In this document: in pieces, positions 46,547 through 59,892 of the stretch
How the letters are laid out: the number at the start of each line of letters is the position of its first letter
Numbering within the stretch: position 1 is the first letter of the stretch
Source of the DNA: Mactromeris polynyma
Taxonomy: Eukaryota > Mollusca > Bivalvia > Venerida > Mactridae
NCBI GenBank assembly: GCA_032209605.1
Contig: JASFXZ010000040.1
Location: 434,001 to 498,000 of the forward strand
Length of the DNA stretch: 64,000 nt
Direction of reading: 5' to 3'
The notes under the pieces: model-generated
Told to the model about the DNA's origin: nothing
The model's input: the letters and a program-made list of their open reading frames with translations, nothing else
Databases searched by the model: none
Program-made: the position numbers and the translations under genes

Positions 46547-47461
46547 ATAATGTAAATGTTTATATGTACCACATGGGTCTATGACCTTCTGGTTATTTTG
46601 GAAATAAAACCTAAAACCTATTATCGTATTTACATGAATTTTCAAATATAAATATGGAAATTGCACTAATATACAGTATTAATATAAGACGTATAGCGTT
46701 TGCTGCTATTTTTGCGTTACTTCCGATTTCGCGGTATTCTGGTATTTTGACAACAAAACATACATTGAAATTAATTGGCATAATAAGAAAAATACGGAAA
46801 AGTATCGATATCGTCATCATTAATTAACTTTATTTGAAAGAAGAAACTAAACAAAAAAGAAAATCTCGTTAGTACCGCGAAAAACAAGCAAACAGTGTAT
46901 AGGCGTTATATCAACAAAATCACATTATTTAGATGTAATGTTGTCAAAAGATTTTTGTTTGAATTCTTGTTAGAGAACTGAAATTTCGGATACATGTAAC
47001 ATTTTAAAAATGCATACATGTAATAACAAAGAACCACTAATGTACTTACACTGATACGCCTTCAAATAATGCAACATATCAAGTCACAGTAACATGACTG
47101 GTTTAATCATTGTCATATGTTTATGATAATTTAGACAAAAGTTGAAAGGGTTTACTAATAAGTTATTAATCGCAAAAAATCCTTAATAGCACATTGGTTA
47201 ATTTTTTGTTGGAATGTTACATTCACATTTTTTGTATATTATATTATTCCAGTGTTCTGCTTCCACAAACATATAGCCTATATATATATATTCATAACAA
47301 AACGGAACTAAAAATATGCATATACTTAGTAGGTTAAGTAACATTACAAAGAAAAATATATTTCATTTCACAAAATAATTTCCTAAAATTTATCAATAAT
47401 GATATAAAGACTGATTGTTCTTTAGTTTAATAGGTTTTGAACAATAATTATTACATAACGA

Positions 47462-47622
47462 GAGTAAAAACTCTCTTAAAGACCACTATAATAATAAGAC
47501 CACCTCAAAATAACGAACACAATTTTCCAGTCCATTTTCACTGTTTTGCTCTTTATTCAACCGCAATAAGAAGACCAGTTTGAAAGGGCCCCAAGGGTGG
47601 TCTTATGTTTGAGGTTTCACTG
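47462..47622. mobile_element. Pogo/Tigger-style MITE (AATAAGACCACC family), copy 2
   Basis: About 161 bp. It contains AATAATAAGACCACCTCAAA, the shared core GTCCATTTTCACTGTTTTGC, and the right end GGTGGTCTTATGTTTGAGGT followed by TTCACTG and TA. It is closely related to 32889-33055. The left terminus is slightly damaged (GAGTAAAAACTC). Confidence 0.75.
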
Positions 47623-48216
47623 TAACTGTGTACGCTTTAAGCAGTTGGTAAAAAAATTATGCATGCTTAAAGAACTTGCATTTTTTAATGGCGTAAAGTC
47701 AATATATGGCACGCTTTAAAAATAACTGTCTACTTAAGATGGAATTACCAACCGTTGGGTTCATTTTTTTCGCCCATCATGTATATACTGCAGATTTTTG
47801 CTTACTCTGTATTCATACATGAGTTACATACCCATACTCGGGTGTTTTTCACTTGTCTGCATCCGACAAGGTAATATTTCTATCAACAAGATAATATATT
47901 TAATTTCTATTTTTAACTAGATCATATTTGGGATGCAAAGGGACATTATTACATACAAAATCAGTTGCTACAGGAGTTGTCACCCCTGATACATAGTTAT
48001 ACATATGGTGTCACAGACTAGTTTTCCAATACAATATTATTTATGGATTTAATTGAGAAACAACTGTCTGTTCTCTTTAGTATAATTGTATATCCTTTTA
48101 CATATTATACTTCTAAATGTATGGGCTTGCAATATGTCTCGACAGTGTACTTAAATTAAACTGTGTCTGTGATCCTAAGTAACGACACTAAATTTCGGCC
48201 TGAATTTACGAAACTG

Positions 48217-48266
48217 TCATGTGATTGTCTGATCACGTGATTGTTGATCATGTGATTGTCTGAATT
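48217..48266. repeat. Triplicated TCA(C/T)GTGATTGT motif
   Basis: GTCATGTGATTGTCTGATCA, CGTGATTGTTGATCA and TGTGATTGTCTGAA place three CAYGTG E-box-like sites at 15-17 bp spacing. Regulatory meaning unknown. Confidence 0.5.
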
Positions 48267-49437
48267 TCTCCGCCGGAGGTGTGTCTGGTACGTTCAAGGT
48301 CTTTTGCTGAACATTAATTCTATTTACATTTGGTGAACTGACATTAAAGTATCAACAGAGTATAAAGTAAACTCTACTTGACTGTGGCTTTCTAATAGCG
48401 CCTTGTTTTTTCGTATTCTTTCGTCGCCTTAGTATTAGGTTGAACTATGTCCATTTTTACATTTTTAGATAATTATATCACTGTATTTGCCTCGCAGTGC
48501 TCTATCTCCCGGTATAAATGTCCATATGTAATGATATTACTACAGTCACTTCGCGGGTCATACATTGAGGTATATCCACGGAATGAAACAAACGCTATTG
48601 TCATAGTGAGACATGTCCATGATTACACTAATAGTTAATATTGGAACATCCAGTTAAAATGTAGTATATAGTCACGTGATCTACGCGGAACTGATTTTTG
48701 TAGTAAGTTCCAGTTTAACATAACAGAGCCTTATGTTCACATAAACTTTTAATTCCAAAGTGCACATAGCTCATTTACTGAAACAATGAAGCAAGAAAAT
48801 ATATATGAGCTATGTCCCACATCTAATAACAGTTCATAATTGTGGTACAGTACACTGGAATGTACAACACGTAGTTCCATCACCTAAATATAGTATATGA
48901 ACATAACGCCTCGTCTTATACATATATACATTATGTTACATCATGAAATGCAATGTACTAGACAATTATATAAGATTTCTTTAAGTAAAGCAAGAATACA
49001 CCTATACATTACACATACGTACCTTACTTTGTATTATGTATACATCATATTAAATGTTATGCTTGACAATGTATTATGAAATTAAGAAATAAAAAACACA
49101 CTGACAGAAATATGCAGCATAATGTGTCAAGATATGTTAACATGATAATGGAGTATTTGGTGAGAGAAAACAAATGACATAAAACATTAAATTTATAGTA
49201 AATGTAAGTAATACGAACGACTGAGGTTATATAATATATAGTAAAAATACAAAACAATGAATTCAAAAGTGCAATTAGTTTGTTTCTTCGGGGATTATTT
49301 TCTCAATTCAAAGCTTTTCAATAAAAAGTGTATACATGCAGACAATGCGTACACAGTATGGATAAACACGGCTACTCGCAGTTTCCATACCAGTCGGACT
49401 TGTCTGGTCACACGAATTACGTGTTCTGTGTCAATAG

Positions 49438-49536
49438 TATTGCGTTGTTTTTATTGCCATAAACGTAGGAAATTGACGTATTGTGAGACTTGTAGTCACA
49501 CAACTTGCCTTGTATGTCATAAACTGTTATTACTTT
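49438..49536 (+). pseudogene. Possible piggyBac transposase C-terminal zinc-ribbon remnant
   Basis: The frame gives LRCFYCHKRRKLTYCETCSH followed by TTCLVCHK, a spacing of CxxC...RRKxTYxCxxC...CxxC seen at the C-terminus of piggyBac transposases. The rest of the transposase (DDD core) and TTAA ends were not found, so the match is motif-level only. Confidence 0.3.
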
Positions 49537-50246
49537 AATTGCACTTATGAAATTATCTAAGAAAAAAAATCACGCAAATCGAAAATCCGGCAAACAAATA
49601 TTGTAATGATATTGCATGTATGTAGTTGAAGTTCCGCTATCATTGCGGGAAGACCGTATTATAGAAATTCCATGTGCATTTAAAACTGTAAGCTTTACGA
49701 ACATCGGAATTACTGAATTGTCTCACTGCAAGAGACAATACATACATAAATAGTAATTTCAGGAATTCGTTAGTCAAGTTGTGTCGTGCTGTATGCGTCT
49801 GGTAAGGTATTATCTTTGTATTCCTTCTATATCGTTACGTTTCCATTGAAAGTTATAAACGATCCAAAAGTCCAATTATGTTTAAGAATCTATGGAATAC
49901 AGCTATTGCTGAATCGAGTTTATTTTAGAGACATTATTTTCAAGGACGTACTAATAGACCAAATTCAGAACTTATGATCAAATTATATCATCGTATCGAT
50001 TCTCTGTGCAACGATTTAGGGGATAAACACAATTATATAAGAAACTGTTAGTGATATAGAGTTTATGTATTTAATATTAATATATCAAATTATAAGGAAA
50101 TACGAACACGTCAAATATAAACAGTACAGAACATTATAGAACTAATCAAACAAGTCATATATACGAAATGTTTTATATAATTATATGATGTACTTTGTAC
50201 ATGTATGTTTTAATGAAATATCCCATATATCACGTGACAACTTTGA

Positions 50247-50502
50247 ATATATATGAGCGCCGCTGTACGATTCCCAACCTCTTCATTAAGTGACGTCATT
50301 TTCAGGACACGTCACATGTGACGTTACCATGTACTGACAGTAAGCAATATTTGCTCCATATGGCAATATGAAAACGAAGTGACCATATGGAGTAAAATTT
50401 TATTGTTTCCTGCTTGCAAATTGTGACATCACATACTGCGTTTTCTTGAAAAGACGTCACTTACAGAAGAGGTTGTAAATCCCATAACAGCGCTCATATA
50501 TG
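50247..50502. mobile_element. TATATGAGCGC-type MITE, copy B
   Basis: About 256 bp, the reverse-orientation relative of the element at 2098-2336. The ends read ATATATGAGCGCCGCTGT and ACAGCGCTCATATATG. Inside are the same CCATATGG, TGACGTCA-like and GTACTGACAGTAAG blocks. Both flanks carry CACGTG, 20-odd bases outside the left TIR and just beyond the right one, so the true element may be slightly longer. Non-autonomous; superfamily not assigned. Confidence 0.82.
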
Positions 50503-53500
50503 CCACGTGATTGTATAGGAAATATACTACACATTCAAGTTATGTTAACAATTGTAATAGTTCAAAGAATATAATTATGTGTACTGGAGTTCATGTTGAA
50601 TAATAGCTACCGGTTAGTTACGACAACTCTTAAATATTGTTTCAGTTTGGCTTGCATACAAAGGCGCATCTGTCTAATCATCATACATGAACTTACTCGG
50701 TCAAACACATGTACTTGTAAAGGAAATGAGGTCTGTTTGTGTTTTGTTACATTCTGCCATGTCCTTAAAGGTAAATTGTTGATTGATTTAGAAACAAAGT
50801 AATCAATCATACTAGATGAAGGCATGTACGTTTTCAAAGGGCAGTGTAAAACACACAATGCCATTCTTTCTCGTCATGATAAGATCATCATGTGTACATT
50901 GCCAACACAAATACTTGGATATTATTATCATCAGTTAAAAGCATCTAACACTTTCAGCTTAACCCACAATGTTAGATGTTGCGCAATCATTATCTTATAT
51001 TCCAGATGCGATTATTAACATCGGGTTGTTTTCTTCGGCATAGGTGTGTCGCAATGTTAAATATACTTAATATAACGAGCATTGCAATTTGAAAGACACG
51101 TGACTACCAATTAATGCTTTCATGATCACTTCTGTTGGGAACATATTTGTGAGAAAAGGCTGTTATTTGACTAATCTCATGTAATTATTTAGAGAAATAA
51201 TTCATATTACCTCGGGATATTGCTTACTTCTTCGATTCGAATTGAACACTATAAATTACGTCACCATAATCGTTAAATGAAACAAAAACACGACTTGCTT
51301 TTAGTGATGACAGCGCAATTTTCCTCCAATAATTACTGTAATTTTACTCTTTTGAATCAACAAGTAAAGCCTTTCTCAAGGTTTTCGCTACCTTATGTTG
51401 AGCTGTAAATGTTCGCGGCATATCCAGCTAGCATAAGTTTGCTCTGACTTGTAAGCATCTGAATCCATTGTCCCTTTTAATCTCTGTTTAGCCTGTCTTA
51501 TATATGCTTGCATTTGACTTCTCTACTTTGGTTTTAGTGTCCCCCTCATTGCGTTAGAATACATGCTTACTTTAACGATACTGTTTACTAAATGTTATGC
51601 CAATACTTTACATAACCCCAATTGTTAAAATTTATTTAGTACCAAAATGATATGTAATGGCAAGCTATGTTCCCTGACAGATATTTCGTTTTCAATTGTC
51701 TTCTGTAGTTCATCTATAATCCTCCACGATTGATTGGTTGCTGTCATAAACAACATTTAATTTTCCTTGCTTATTAACTATCTTAATTGGTTAAGGTGCT
51801 TTGATAAAGAATGTTCAGTCATAACACGAATGACTGCAACGTTGGCATACCACAGATCTTTATATTGACAGCTGTGAGGAAGTCATGTTTTTAGTATATC
51901 TTCTTGTTTAAATTTTGTGCAATCCTGTGTTGTTTCCCATTCCCAAACAATTTCATTTATTTTATATAGCTCTTATATATATTTTATGAGTTTGTGTATG
52001 CCCATGCCCGTTTCTTGTATTACGTTTTATTTTATACACTCTCGCATTTCTATAAACATGAACGAAGAAGACTAACAGAAAATGCCACATACAAGGTCGA
52101 CGGCCACCTGAAAGCACATGTAGGCGTGACTATATTAACATAGTAAGCTATTACAAACTCAAAAGATACCACACAAAAAACATAAATATGGGCGAAACTA
52201 AGAGTACTGCTTTAGAACGGTCAGAGGCAAAAACGACAGCTGGGTTTAAACCTTGTTTACGGGTGCATCGAACCTCACATTTATCCTACAACCACCCGTA
52301 TTGAACCATACCTTGTGTCATATCCCGTGAATTTGTGTGGAGATATCCTGTATTGTATATGTTACCTTCTCTGTGGTATACCGTTTTCACGTTTGTTAGC
52401 TTAACAAATCATTACATCGGTGCTCAATGTTTGTGATATTGAAATTTGGGTACAATGCCTTTCATCTCAAAAGAACTTTCCATTCGATATACTCAAATCC
52501 TTACACAACTAAGCTAAGCTAAATAGGGCAGATCCAAATTATTAAACCCCGTAAGACGATAAAAGTTATTGCAATTTAAAACTATTTTCATATTTGATTA
52601 GTGTTTGCCGAATGTGGTCGTAATTTTCAGCATGCAACTATTTGATAACGTCTTCCTTTGTAATTAAGACATGCTTGGAATCTAATATCAGAACATTATG
52701 GACACAGCTGTTAAAAAGACGACACGTAATTGATTCTAATGGAACCAAATAACTGTTTTAATTATCAAATTATCTGAGACATTCTTTGAACGCTTCTATC
52801 TGACGTGGTGCAGAAACATGATTCCTTTGCAAATGTTTAAACACAGAATAAAATTTGTGATTGGGAGATTCCACCAATATCTCTAAAACTTTACAGCATC
52901 GAACTGAATCGCGCAGCTCACATACAGATGAAAGTCTTATTTAACAATAAATGTACTTAAAAACAAAGAAACAGCAATATTTTAACATATTTTCAAAAAA
53001 TATTCCGCTCAAACATTTCAGCAACCTACAGTTCTCAATGACCTTCAGAAGAGGAAACTGGTGCTGGTGTAGCAGTAAATTCACACCTCCCCTTAAAATT
53101 AATCCCGGACTAAAATTCTCGAACTCCAATAACCATTGGCTACCGAAGAAAGGTAACCGCAATTATTCGTAATCTGCTCGTGAGACTCGAGAGAAAGGTT
53201 GACAAGTTTCAGAATGAGATAATCACACAGCCATGGCGTCCTTTGTCATTTACCGCGCATCGGAGATGGTGTCTTCTTAGAGCAGATATAAATGATTCCC
53301 CACTGTGAAACCACGCCGTAAACTGTGAATATGCTTTTATAAGACATGGTCTTAAGTAATCTATTAAGCTAAATTAGAAAGGAGAATGCTAGGATACAGT
53401 AACTGTTGTATGCTAAGTGATCACAGAAAACGACATAACCCCCCCCATCTCATGTGATTATTCACACATTTCTCACAATTAGCATCAGACTATAATCTGA

Positions 53501-56500
53501 CTGAGAGGGGAATAGTATAAACGACGAATGTTTCAGACAATTGTATACATAATTGGTTTCCTGACGATATAAAGTACTTTAATGCCATATGAACAATTTT
53601 CGTCAGACTTTATTGTATTTATCGTACACTTCATACAATACAGCGATCTGTGTCTGCATTAATATAAGTGTTGTAAACGTTCTAACAGAGAGTAGTACTA
53701 ATCGTATGTATAGCTCATAAGTCCATCGTTAACAATGTTTAAACACAATAACTCAACCGAACCCTGAAAATGGCCTCTACTCAATTATTCAGGGGTCTGG
53801 GTAGGAAGTATCTTATTTGGACAGCGTATTAATAGTTAACACTAGTAGGACGATAAAAATAATAAATAAGAATATGATTACCTACCTACATACCCGTCTA
53901 AATATTGCTGGGTGGGGTTATGTGTAAACAGTAAGAATGGCCTAGCATACATTTTCCTGTAGCAGTTTGTATTATGTTATAGATAGAACTTGAAGGAAGC
54001 ATTTCACGAGACAAGATATTTCCTTTTAGAGTATTTTTTATAAAAGCTATTTCCGTGTATTATATTGCAATTTATAATTGTTTCCGCTCACTTTAGTACT
54101 ATCCATTTAAGACCTAGTCCAAAATAGCAACATCAATCATGTTATATAGTTCTGTCATGGTTTTATTACATACACTATAAACTCGGGATATACAACAGTA
54201 ACTGTCATTGAACCATCCCATCCGCTTCACGTTAAACGATGAGATGATATTAAAAAGGGCCTGGCAATATAACGGATTCTTACACTCAACTCTAAATTAC
54301 ACAATAAATATCTTTAAAAAAAAGTTAAGCGGCATAGATAGAATGATGAGATAGAATGGTGTATGCTGGTGTGTTAAATGAAATAATGTTTTTGCAACAT
54401 GTTGAAAAATAAATCCTTTCAAAAAATTTACTTGAATCTATGTACACTATAATCATGGACCTGTCTTATCAGGGTCACTTTATATATGCTGTTTTCTCGT
54501 AGAGTCGTGCCCCTAAGCACAAAAGTCATTGCAAGTTCATTCAGAACACAGTTTACCTACATATTTTTCATTTTAAATTTAAAAAAAACATTAATGTAAA
54601 CCATTACAAAGTCTGAAGCAATATGTGTTTATGTTTTGCAATGAAACATGTGCTTAAAAACAGAAATCCATTTTAGATCTAGAGTGACCAGCAATCGTAA
54701 CATCTCGGAATTTGTTTATGTTGCACAACAAATCTTAACCTTCAAATTGTGCCGATCATCTTTTTTCAAGATATTTCTTGTTTTTATTTGGTTAGGGATG
54801 CCGTGGTTTGAGTTGGTTCGATCTTGGATGTTAGTCCCCTCACTGAGTGTTCCTGCTGGTCCATGTGATGTTGCTTTAGTGTCACACACTGCATGTGCCT
54901 CATTCATTTTCTTTTGTCTCGAATTGTGTAGGGAAAGTTTTATGTGTGACTGTGACTTGTCCTGCTTTCTATATTTTCACTTTTTTATATATAAAAGTGT
55001 GGCGTGATTATTGGATATTGAATTTATGTTGGTTACCGTGTATAGTGTTTGATATGAACAGCAAGGCCATTTTCCAGCTTACTTTGATTCTGAAATAGCT
55101 GCCTTTAACTTGTTAGTAAATTTCATAGGCAGTCGAATGATTTGAACAATTATGTTATAAAAACGCAAGGATGGTAGAATGTCTCTTCATAATTCCCCCA
55201 TTCAACTGTCTTTGGTACTTATTCTTAAACACATTGACAGCTTATTTTTGTTTAATAACACACATTTGCGGAGTCTTGTCTGAAGAGGTTCGATGTACTG
55301 TGCATTCATTCCGTTAACATTATGAAATGATCACATCCTGGTATTTGAAATGCGTACGTCTTCGTTTGTCTTTTCATCACAATAATTCAAATTTCATAAT
55401 GTCGAGATAGAAAGTGGCACAAACTATAAGCTAAAAATGGGTGCATGTAATTTGTTTATCATTTTATAAAGGCTAGTTCGTTTCTTATTGTCTTATTACT
55501 TGTGTTTAATATGAGAAACAAGTAATGTCATGTAATATCCCGTAACTAAAATTGCTAATGGAAAATATCTAAAACATTTCCACAGCAGTTTAAAATACAT
55601 TACGTAGCCCTATTACTTAATTCGTTAACACATTTTGAAGTCCAGATGAAGTCCTAATGCTTTTAATGATAGTTCTATTAAAAACTTCACATTGGAACCG
55701 ATTCGAATGCTATTCAATCATCACTATCTCTGTCTGCATAAATGAAAACAAAAACAACCTAATTTTAAAATATTATGTGCATTGGACTTTAGAATCCATG
55801 CTACACGAAGAATGTGCAGTGCATGACTGTCTGATTTGCAATATCGTAATATTTGTGAAGATACGTTGTTTACATATTCTGAACGCATGTATGTACGTTT
55901 ATACAGACTATGAAAACGGATTCACTTACGTCACAGGCATAAGGTCCTTGTCATGGTTGCCAAGTTGGACCTGCAATGTTTTGGACTCTTTTTCCCTGAT
56001 CCGTGAAATAGATATGGTTCGTAGTTCTGTGTCCAGCGCCGGCCACTACATCGTGTTTAGTCTCCTCTTCTCTTAGGGATTCCAGTCGATAGCATGTCGG
56101 ACGATGTTTATTAATAAAATCAGATGGTGTAGCTAATCAATTCCATTTTCTATTGTTTTGAAAAGAAAGAGGAAGTTATATTTTGAATATCATATTATTC
56201 AACATTTTTGTCTGACCAATTTTACCATTTAGAACATAATTTGAAAAACGTTTGACAAAATTATCACTGGAAATTTCAGTAGATCATTGAAGTCACTAGT
56301 TTCGGTCAGGTTGCTTGTTTTGTGTCTTACGTATACGAGAAATACCAAACTTTTGTGTTTATGTTGTGTGATGAATAATACGGTATTGCTGTCAACGGCA
56401 ATTTACACACAAATGAATAAACAGGAAATTCGATAAACAAATGACAACCCCAAAAGCACACAGCGACAATAAAACAAATGCACATAATATAACACGTTAA

Positions 56501-57509
56501 GGTAATGCCGTCCTTTTTACTTTAATATTTATTATAAATATGATTGATTGAGTTACTACATTCGTAGTAAGATCATGATTGCAAATTACTGTTCACAAGT
56601 AAATGTGTGAATAAACTTAACATTAGACGATGTTAAGGCATGTAACGTTCGGCAATTTGTATTCCGAAAGTATTACATTTTATTCTCAAGACGACACCAC
56701 ATTATTAATAGACATTAACGCGTTTGCGCACCATTACATAGATTGCCTGTGGTAATTATCGGATATTATCACTAATTACTACAATTTAACATTTACAACT
56801 AGAAACACATAATGCCAAATGCTGTGATAGAATGTTTTTCAGTTCCAGGAATGGATTTCTTGGTCGTTAACTGGAATTGTTTTCATCGGCGTGGGAGTAT
56901 CACATAGCTCAATATAATGATATGCGGAATCGGATATTTTGCAGGACGAATGACTCCAAAATTACACGTTAACAATCACTTTTGTTGCAAGCCCATTGAT
57001 CAGCGCATAAATTTCTGAGAAGTACGTCTGTGTGTGCATGTTTCTTCCGCTTGTAATTAAAAGATGAAGGATTGTTACCGCGCACTATCACTCAGTCATG
57101 CCATATAATTAAGTTTTTTTCCATTTGTGTCATAAATGTAACAGTGTGCTTCACAAGAATTAAATGAAACTGCTGAATCACAAACTGTATTATAGGGAAG
57201 CTATAGAAGCCAGACAGAAACTTGTTTGTCGGCAATATTGTACTAAAACGATCACTGAATCGCGTTTACTGAAGCCAAATTCAACTTTACTGGAGCCATG
57301 CGAGACATGACCAATCCCCGCAACCTCGTTAAAGTATTTGTTGGAATAAAAACTTGCCAAACTGAAAGGGAAATGATACAGCTTACTGTTTTCTGTAACA
57401 GAAATAGAACAGTTTCTTGAATATTTTCTGAGTTATGATTTCAACAATCATACTGAAGTATAAAAGACCATCCCTTGACCAGGTACATGTATGTATTATT
57501 TAGCAATCT
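50503..57509. other. Non-coding stretch
   Basis: No supported gene. One exon-like segment at 55930-56095 on the minus strand is treated under findings, and a dispersed repeat fragment lies at 52070-52310. Confidence 0.4.
52070..52310. mobile_element. Diverged dispersed repeat fragment (AATGCCACATAC ... TTAGAACGGTCAG)
   Basis: AGAAAATGCCACATACAAGG at one end resembles the reversed GGCGTTCTCTGT end of the family above. GCTTTAGAACGGTCAGAGGC AAAAAC matches 37975-38000 (CATTAGAACGGTCAGTGACA AAAAC). TGCATCGAACCTCACATTTA TCCTAC matches 38544-38570. An old related element, boundaries uncertain. Confidence 0.45.
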
Positions 57510-57800
57510 TTATCTTTAGTAAAAGAGAGAGAACAGGTTGCTACAGGGTACACCATATACATAAGACAGTGCCTCTCCACTCAGACCTCCGGGAAAACAA
57601 CAATCCTCAAATACAAGGAATCCGAAAAGGCCCATTGGCACATACATAAGGGAACAGGGGTGCAAGGATTGACCCGGCCGACTATAAGAGATAACTAGGA
57701 GAATCAAAGAGAACAACAAACACGGTGGGTGAAATGTAATGGATGAATTACATCACAGGACAAGTCAATACAGCTGGCAACAATAGGCTAAAAGTGGGGA
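57510..57800 (-). mobile_element. Dispersed repeat (GGAGGCACTG...GTAGCAAC family), copy c
   Basis: In reverse it reads CAGCTGTATTGACTTGTCCT GTG, then the GGAGGTCTGAGTGGAGAGGC ACTG block and ends GTACCCTGTAGCAACCTGTT CTCTCTC. It matches copy d (63730-64000), including TTGTTGCCAGCTGT and TGTCCTGTG, so the family is at least about 280 bp long. Confidence 0.7.
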
Positions 57801-58397
57801 GAAAATAACATGAACATTATATAAAGTTAAACCAGATATACTTGTAAATCTTGGACAATACAAGACACTTATTGTCACTGTTCTCTAACACGTGAACAAA
57901 ATGCATTGAATAATCCTAACAAGAACATGAAGTACAGCGGCGCGGTCGCGATCTTATACGTTTAATAACAACAACAAAGTCACAAAGCCTGTTCAAAAAT
58001 TCGAAGACTATAATTGCGATGTTTTATTTTTATGTTAAGTGTTCCTGATGAAACCAGAAGAACAACTACAAAACATTCCACCTTTAGTAGAATTACATGA
58101 ATTTATATATAAAATGAAATTGACATTATCAAAGAGGCAGTGTTTATTCGAATACAAGGGTTATGGCCTTCTTGACCAATAAACTTCAGAATTAGTACAC
58201 CGTTTCTCTTTGATGACATGCCCCTATTTAATCAACGGCACATGAAATAAATAAGTCTAGACTTTATTTTATTTTTTTATAAAACTGTCACCTCCTTTGG
58301 TCGATGTTTTTTTATGTAGCGTTGCGTTGAATTCATAAACGAATACCTGCCACCTGTCTTGGACCACAATACTGTTTTTAAGTGTCCATGAACTCCA

Positions 58398-59550
58398 ATT
58401 CCGAATATGAAACTTAACTCCCGAGGTTCAATATGAAATTCAACTCCCGAGGTCCAATATGAAATTCAACTTCAAGTCTCCATATGATATTCAACTTCAA
58501 GTCGCAATATGAAATTCAACTTCAAGTCTCAATATGATATTCAACTTCAAGTCGCAATATGAAATTCAACTTCAAGTCTCAATATGATATTCAACTTCAA
58601 GTCGCAATATGAAATTCAACTTCAAGTCTCAATATGATATTCAACTTCAAGTCGCAATATGAAATTCAACTTCAAGTCTCAATATGATATTCAACTTCAA
58701 GTCGCAATATGAAATTCAACTTCAAGTCTCAATATGATATTCAAGTTCAAGTCTCAATATGATATTCAAGTTCAGGTCTCAATAAGATATTCAACTGCAA
58801 GTCTCAATATGATATTCAACTTCAAGTCGCAATATGATATTCAACTTCAAGTCTCAATATGATATTCAACTTCAAGTCTCAATATGATATTTAACTCCAA
58901 GCCTCAATATGATATTCAACTTCAAGTCTCAATATGATATTTAACTCCAAGCCTCAATATGATATTCAACTTCAAGTCTCAATATGATATTTAACTCCAA
59001 GCCTCAATATGATATTCAACTTCAAGTCTCAATATGATATTTAACTCCAAGCCTCAATATGATATTCAACTTCAAGTCGCAATATGATATTTAACTCCAA
59101 GCCTCAATATGATATTCAACTTCAAGTCTCAATATGATATTTAACTCCAAGCCTCAATATGATATTCAACTTCAAGTCTCAATATGATATTTAACTCCAA
59201 GCCTCAATATGATATTCAACTTCAAGTCTCAATATGATATTTAACTCCAAGCCTCAATATGATATTCAACTTCAAGTCGCAATATGATATTTAACTCCAA
59301 GCCTCAATATGATATTCAACTTCAAGTCGCAATATGATATTTAACTCCAAGCCTCAATATGATATTTAACTCCAAGCCTCAATATGATATTCAACTTCAA
59401 GTCGCAATATGATATTCAACTTCAAGTCTCAATATGATATTCAACTTCAAGTCTCAATATGATATTCAACTTCAAGTCGCAATATGATATTTAACTCCAA
59501 GTCGCAATATGATATTTAACTCCAAGTCTCTGTATGAAATTCAATTGGAA
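58398..59550. repeat. 25-bp satellite array (about 46 units) with dimeric higher-order structure
   Basis: The basic unit is TCAATATGATATTCAACTTC AAGTC. In 58490-58735 it alternates GAAATTC...AAGTCTC and GATATTC...AAGTCGC forms. In 58880-59360 it alternates TTCAACTTCAAGTCTC and TTTAACTCCAAGCCTC forms. In both parts the true period is therefore 50 bp. The outer units (TTAACTCCCGAGGTTC) are the most diverged. Confidence 0.95.
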
Positions 59551-59738
59551 AGTCAATGTAAAACATATTTCAGCTCTTTTAATTAAGAAATTCAATGCAA
59601 TGCTAGTTGCAATATCAAGTTGATACATGTTCAATATATTATACACAAAATCAAAAACAGTTTTTAAAAGATGACCGGCGCAAAATCAGATAAGTGAATA
59701 TGTTGTAGTTTTAATAAATATGGTAAAATATTGTGTTA

Positions 59739-59892
59739 ATTTTATAAGGTCATTTCAATAAATTGCGAAATGCTGGGAGAAGTTCACGCTTTCTTTTATT
59801 GAAATAATTACTGCCCATTTAAATAGTGTGTTTATTTTATGAAGTCTTTTCAAGAAATCGCGAATTGGCGGGAGAAATTCACGTTGTTCATC
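59739..59892. repeat. Diverged duplication about 98 bp apart
   Basis: ATTTTATAAGGTCATTTCAA TAAATTGCGAAATGCTGGGA GAAGTTCACG is repeated as ATTTTATGAAGTCTTTTCAA GAAATCGCGAATTGGCGGGA GAAATTCACG. Confidence 0.75.

Larger units (their letters stand above)
44500..46621 (+). mobile_element. 5'-truncated LINE with reverse transcriptase and 3' UTR
   Basis: Homology begins near 44500 (SGGPDLYLNAFF, then a frameshift) and continues through GKNVLSPFILILFNKIF and FPEKWSEGHVVPLHKKG into the long frame at 44716-46398. After the stop comes a 3' UTR with a 23-bp tandem repeat (46446-46546) and the terminal CTATGACCTTCTGGTTATTT then AAATAAAACCTAAAACCTA. The endonuclease and any ORF1 are absent, as expected of 5' truncation during insertion. 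Confidence 0.85.
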
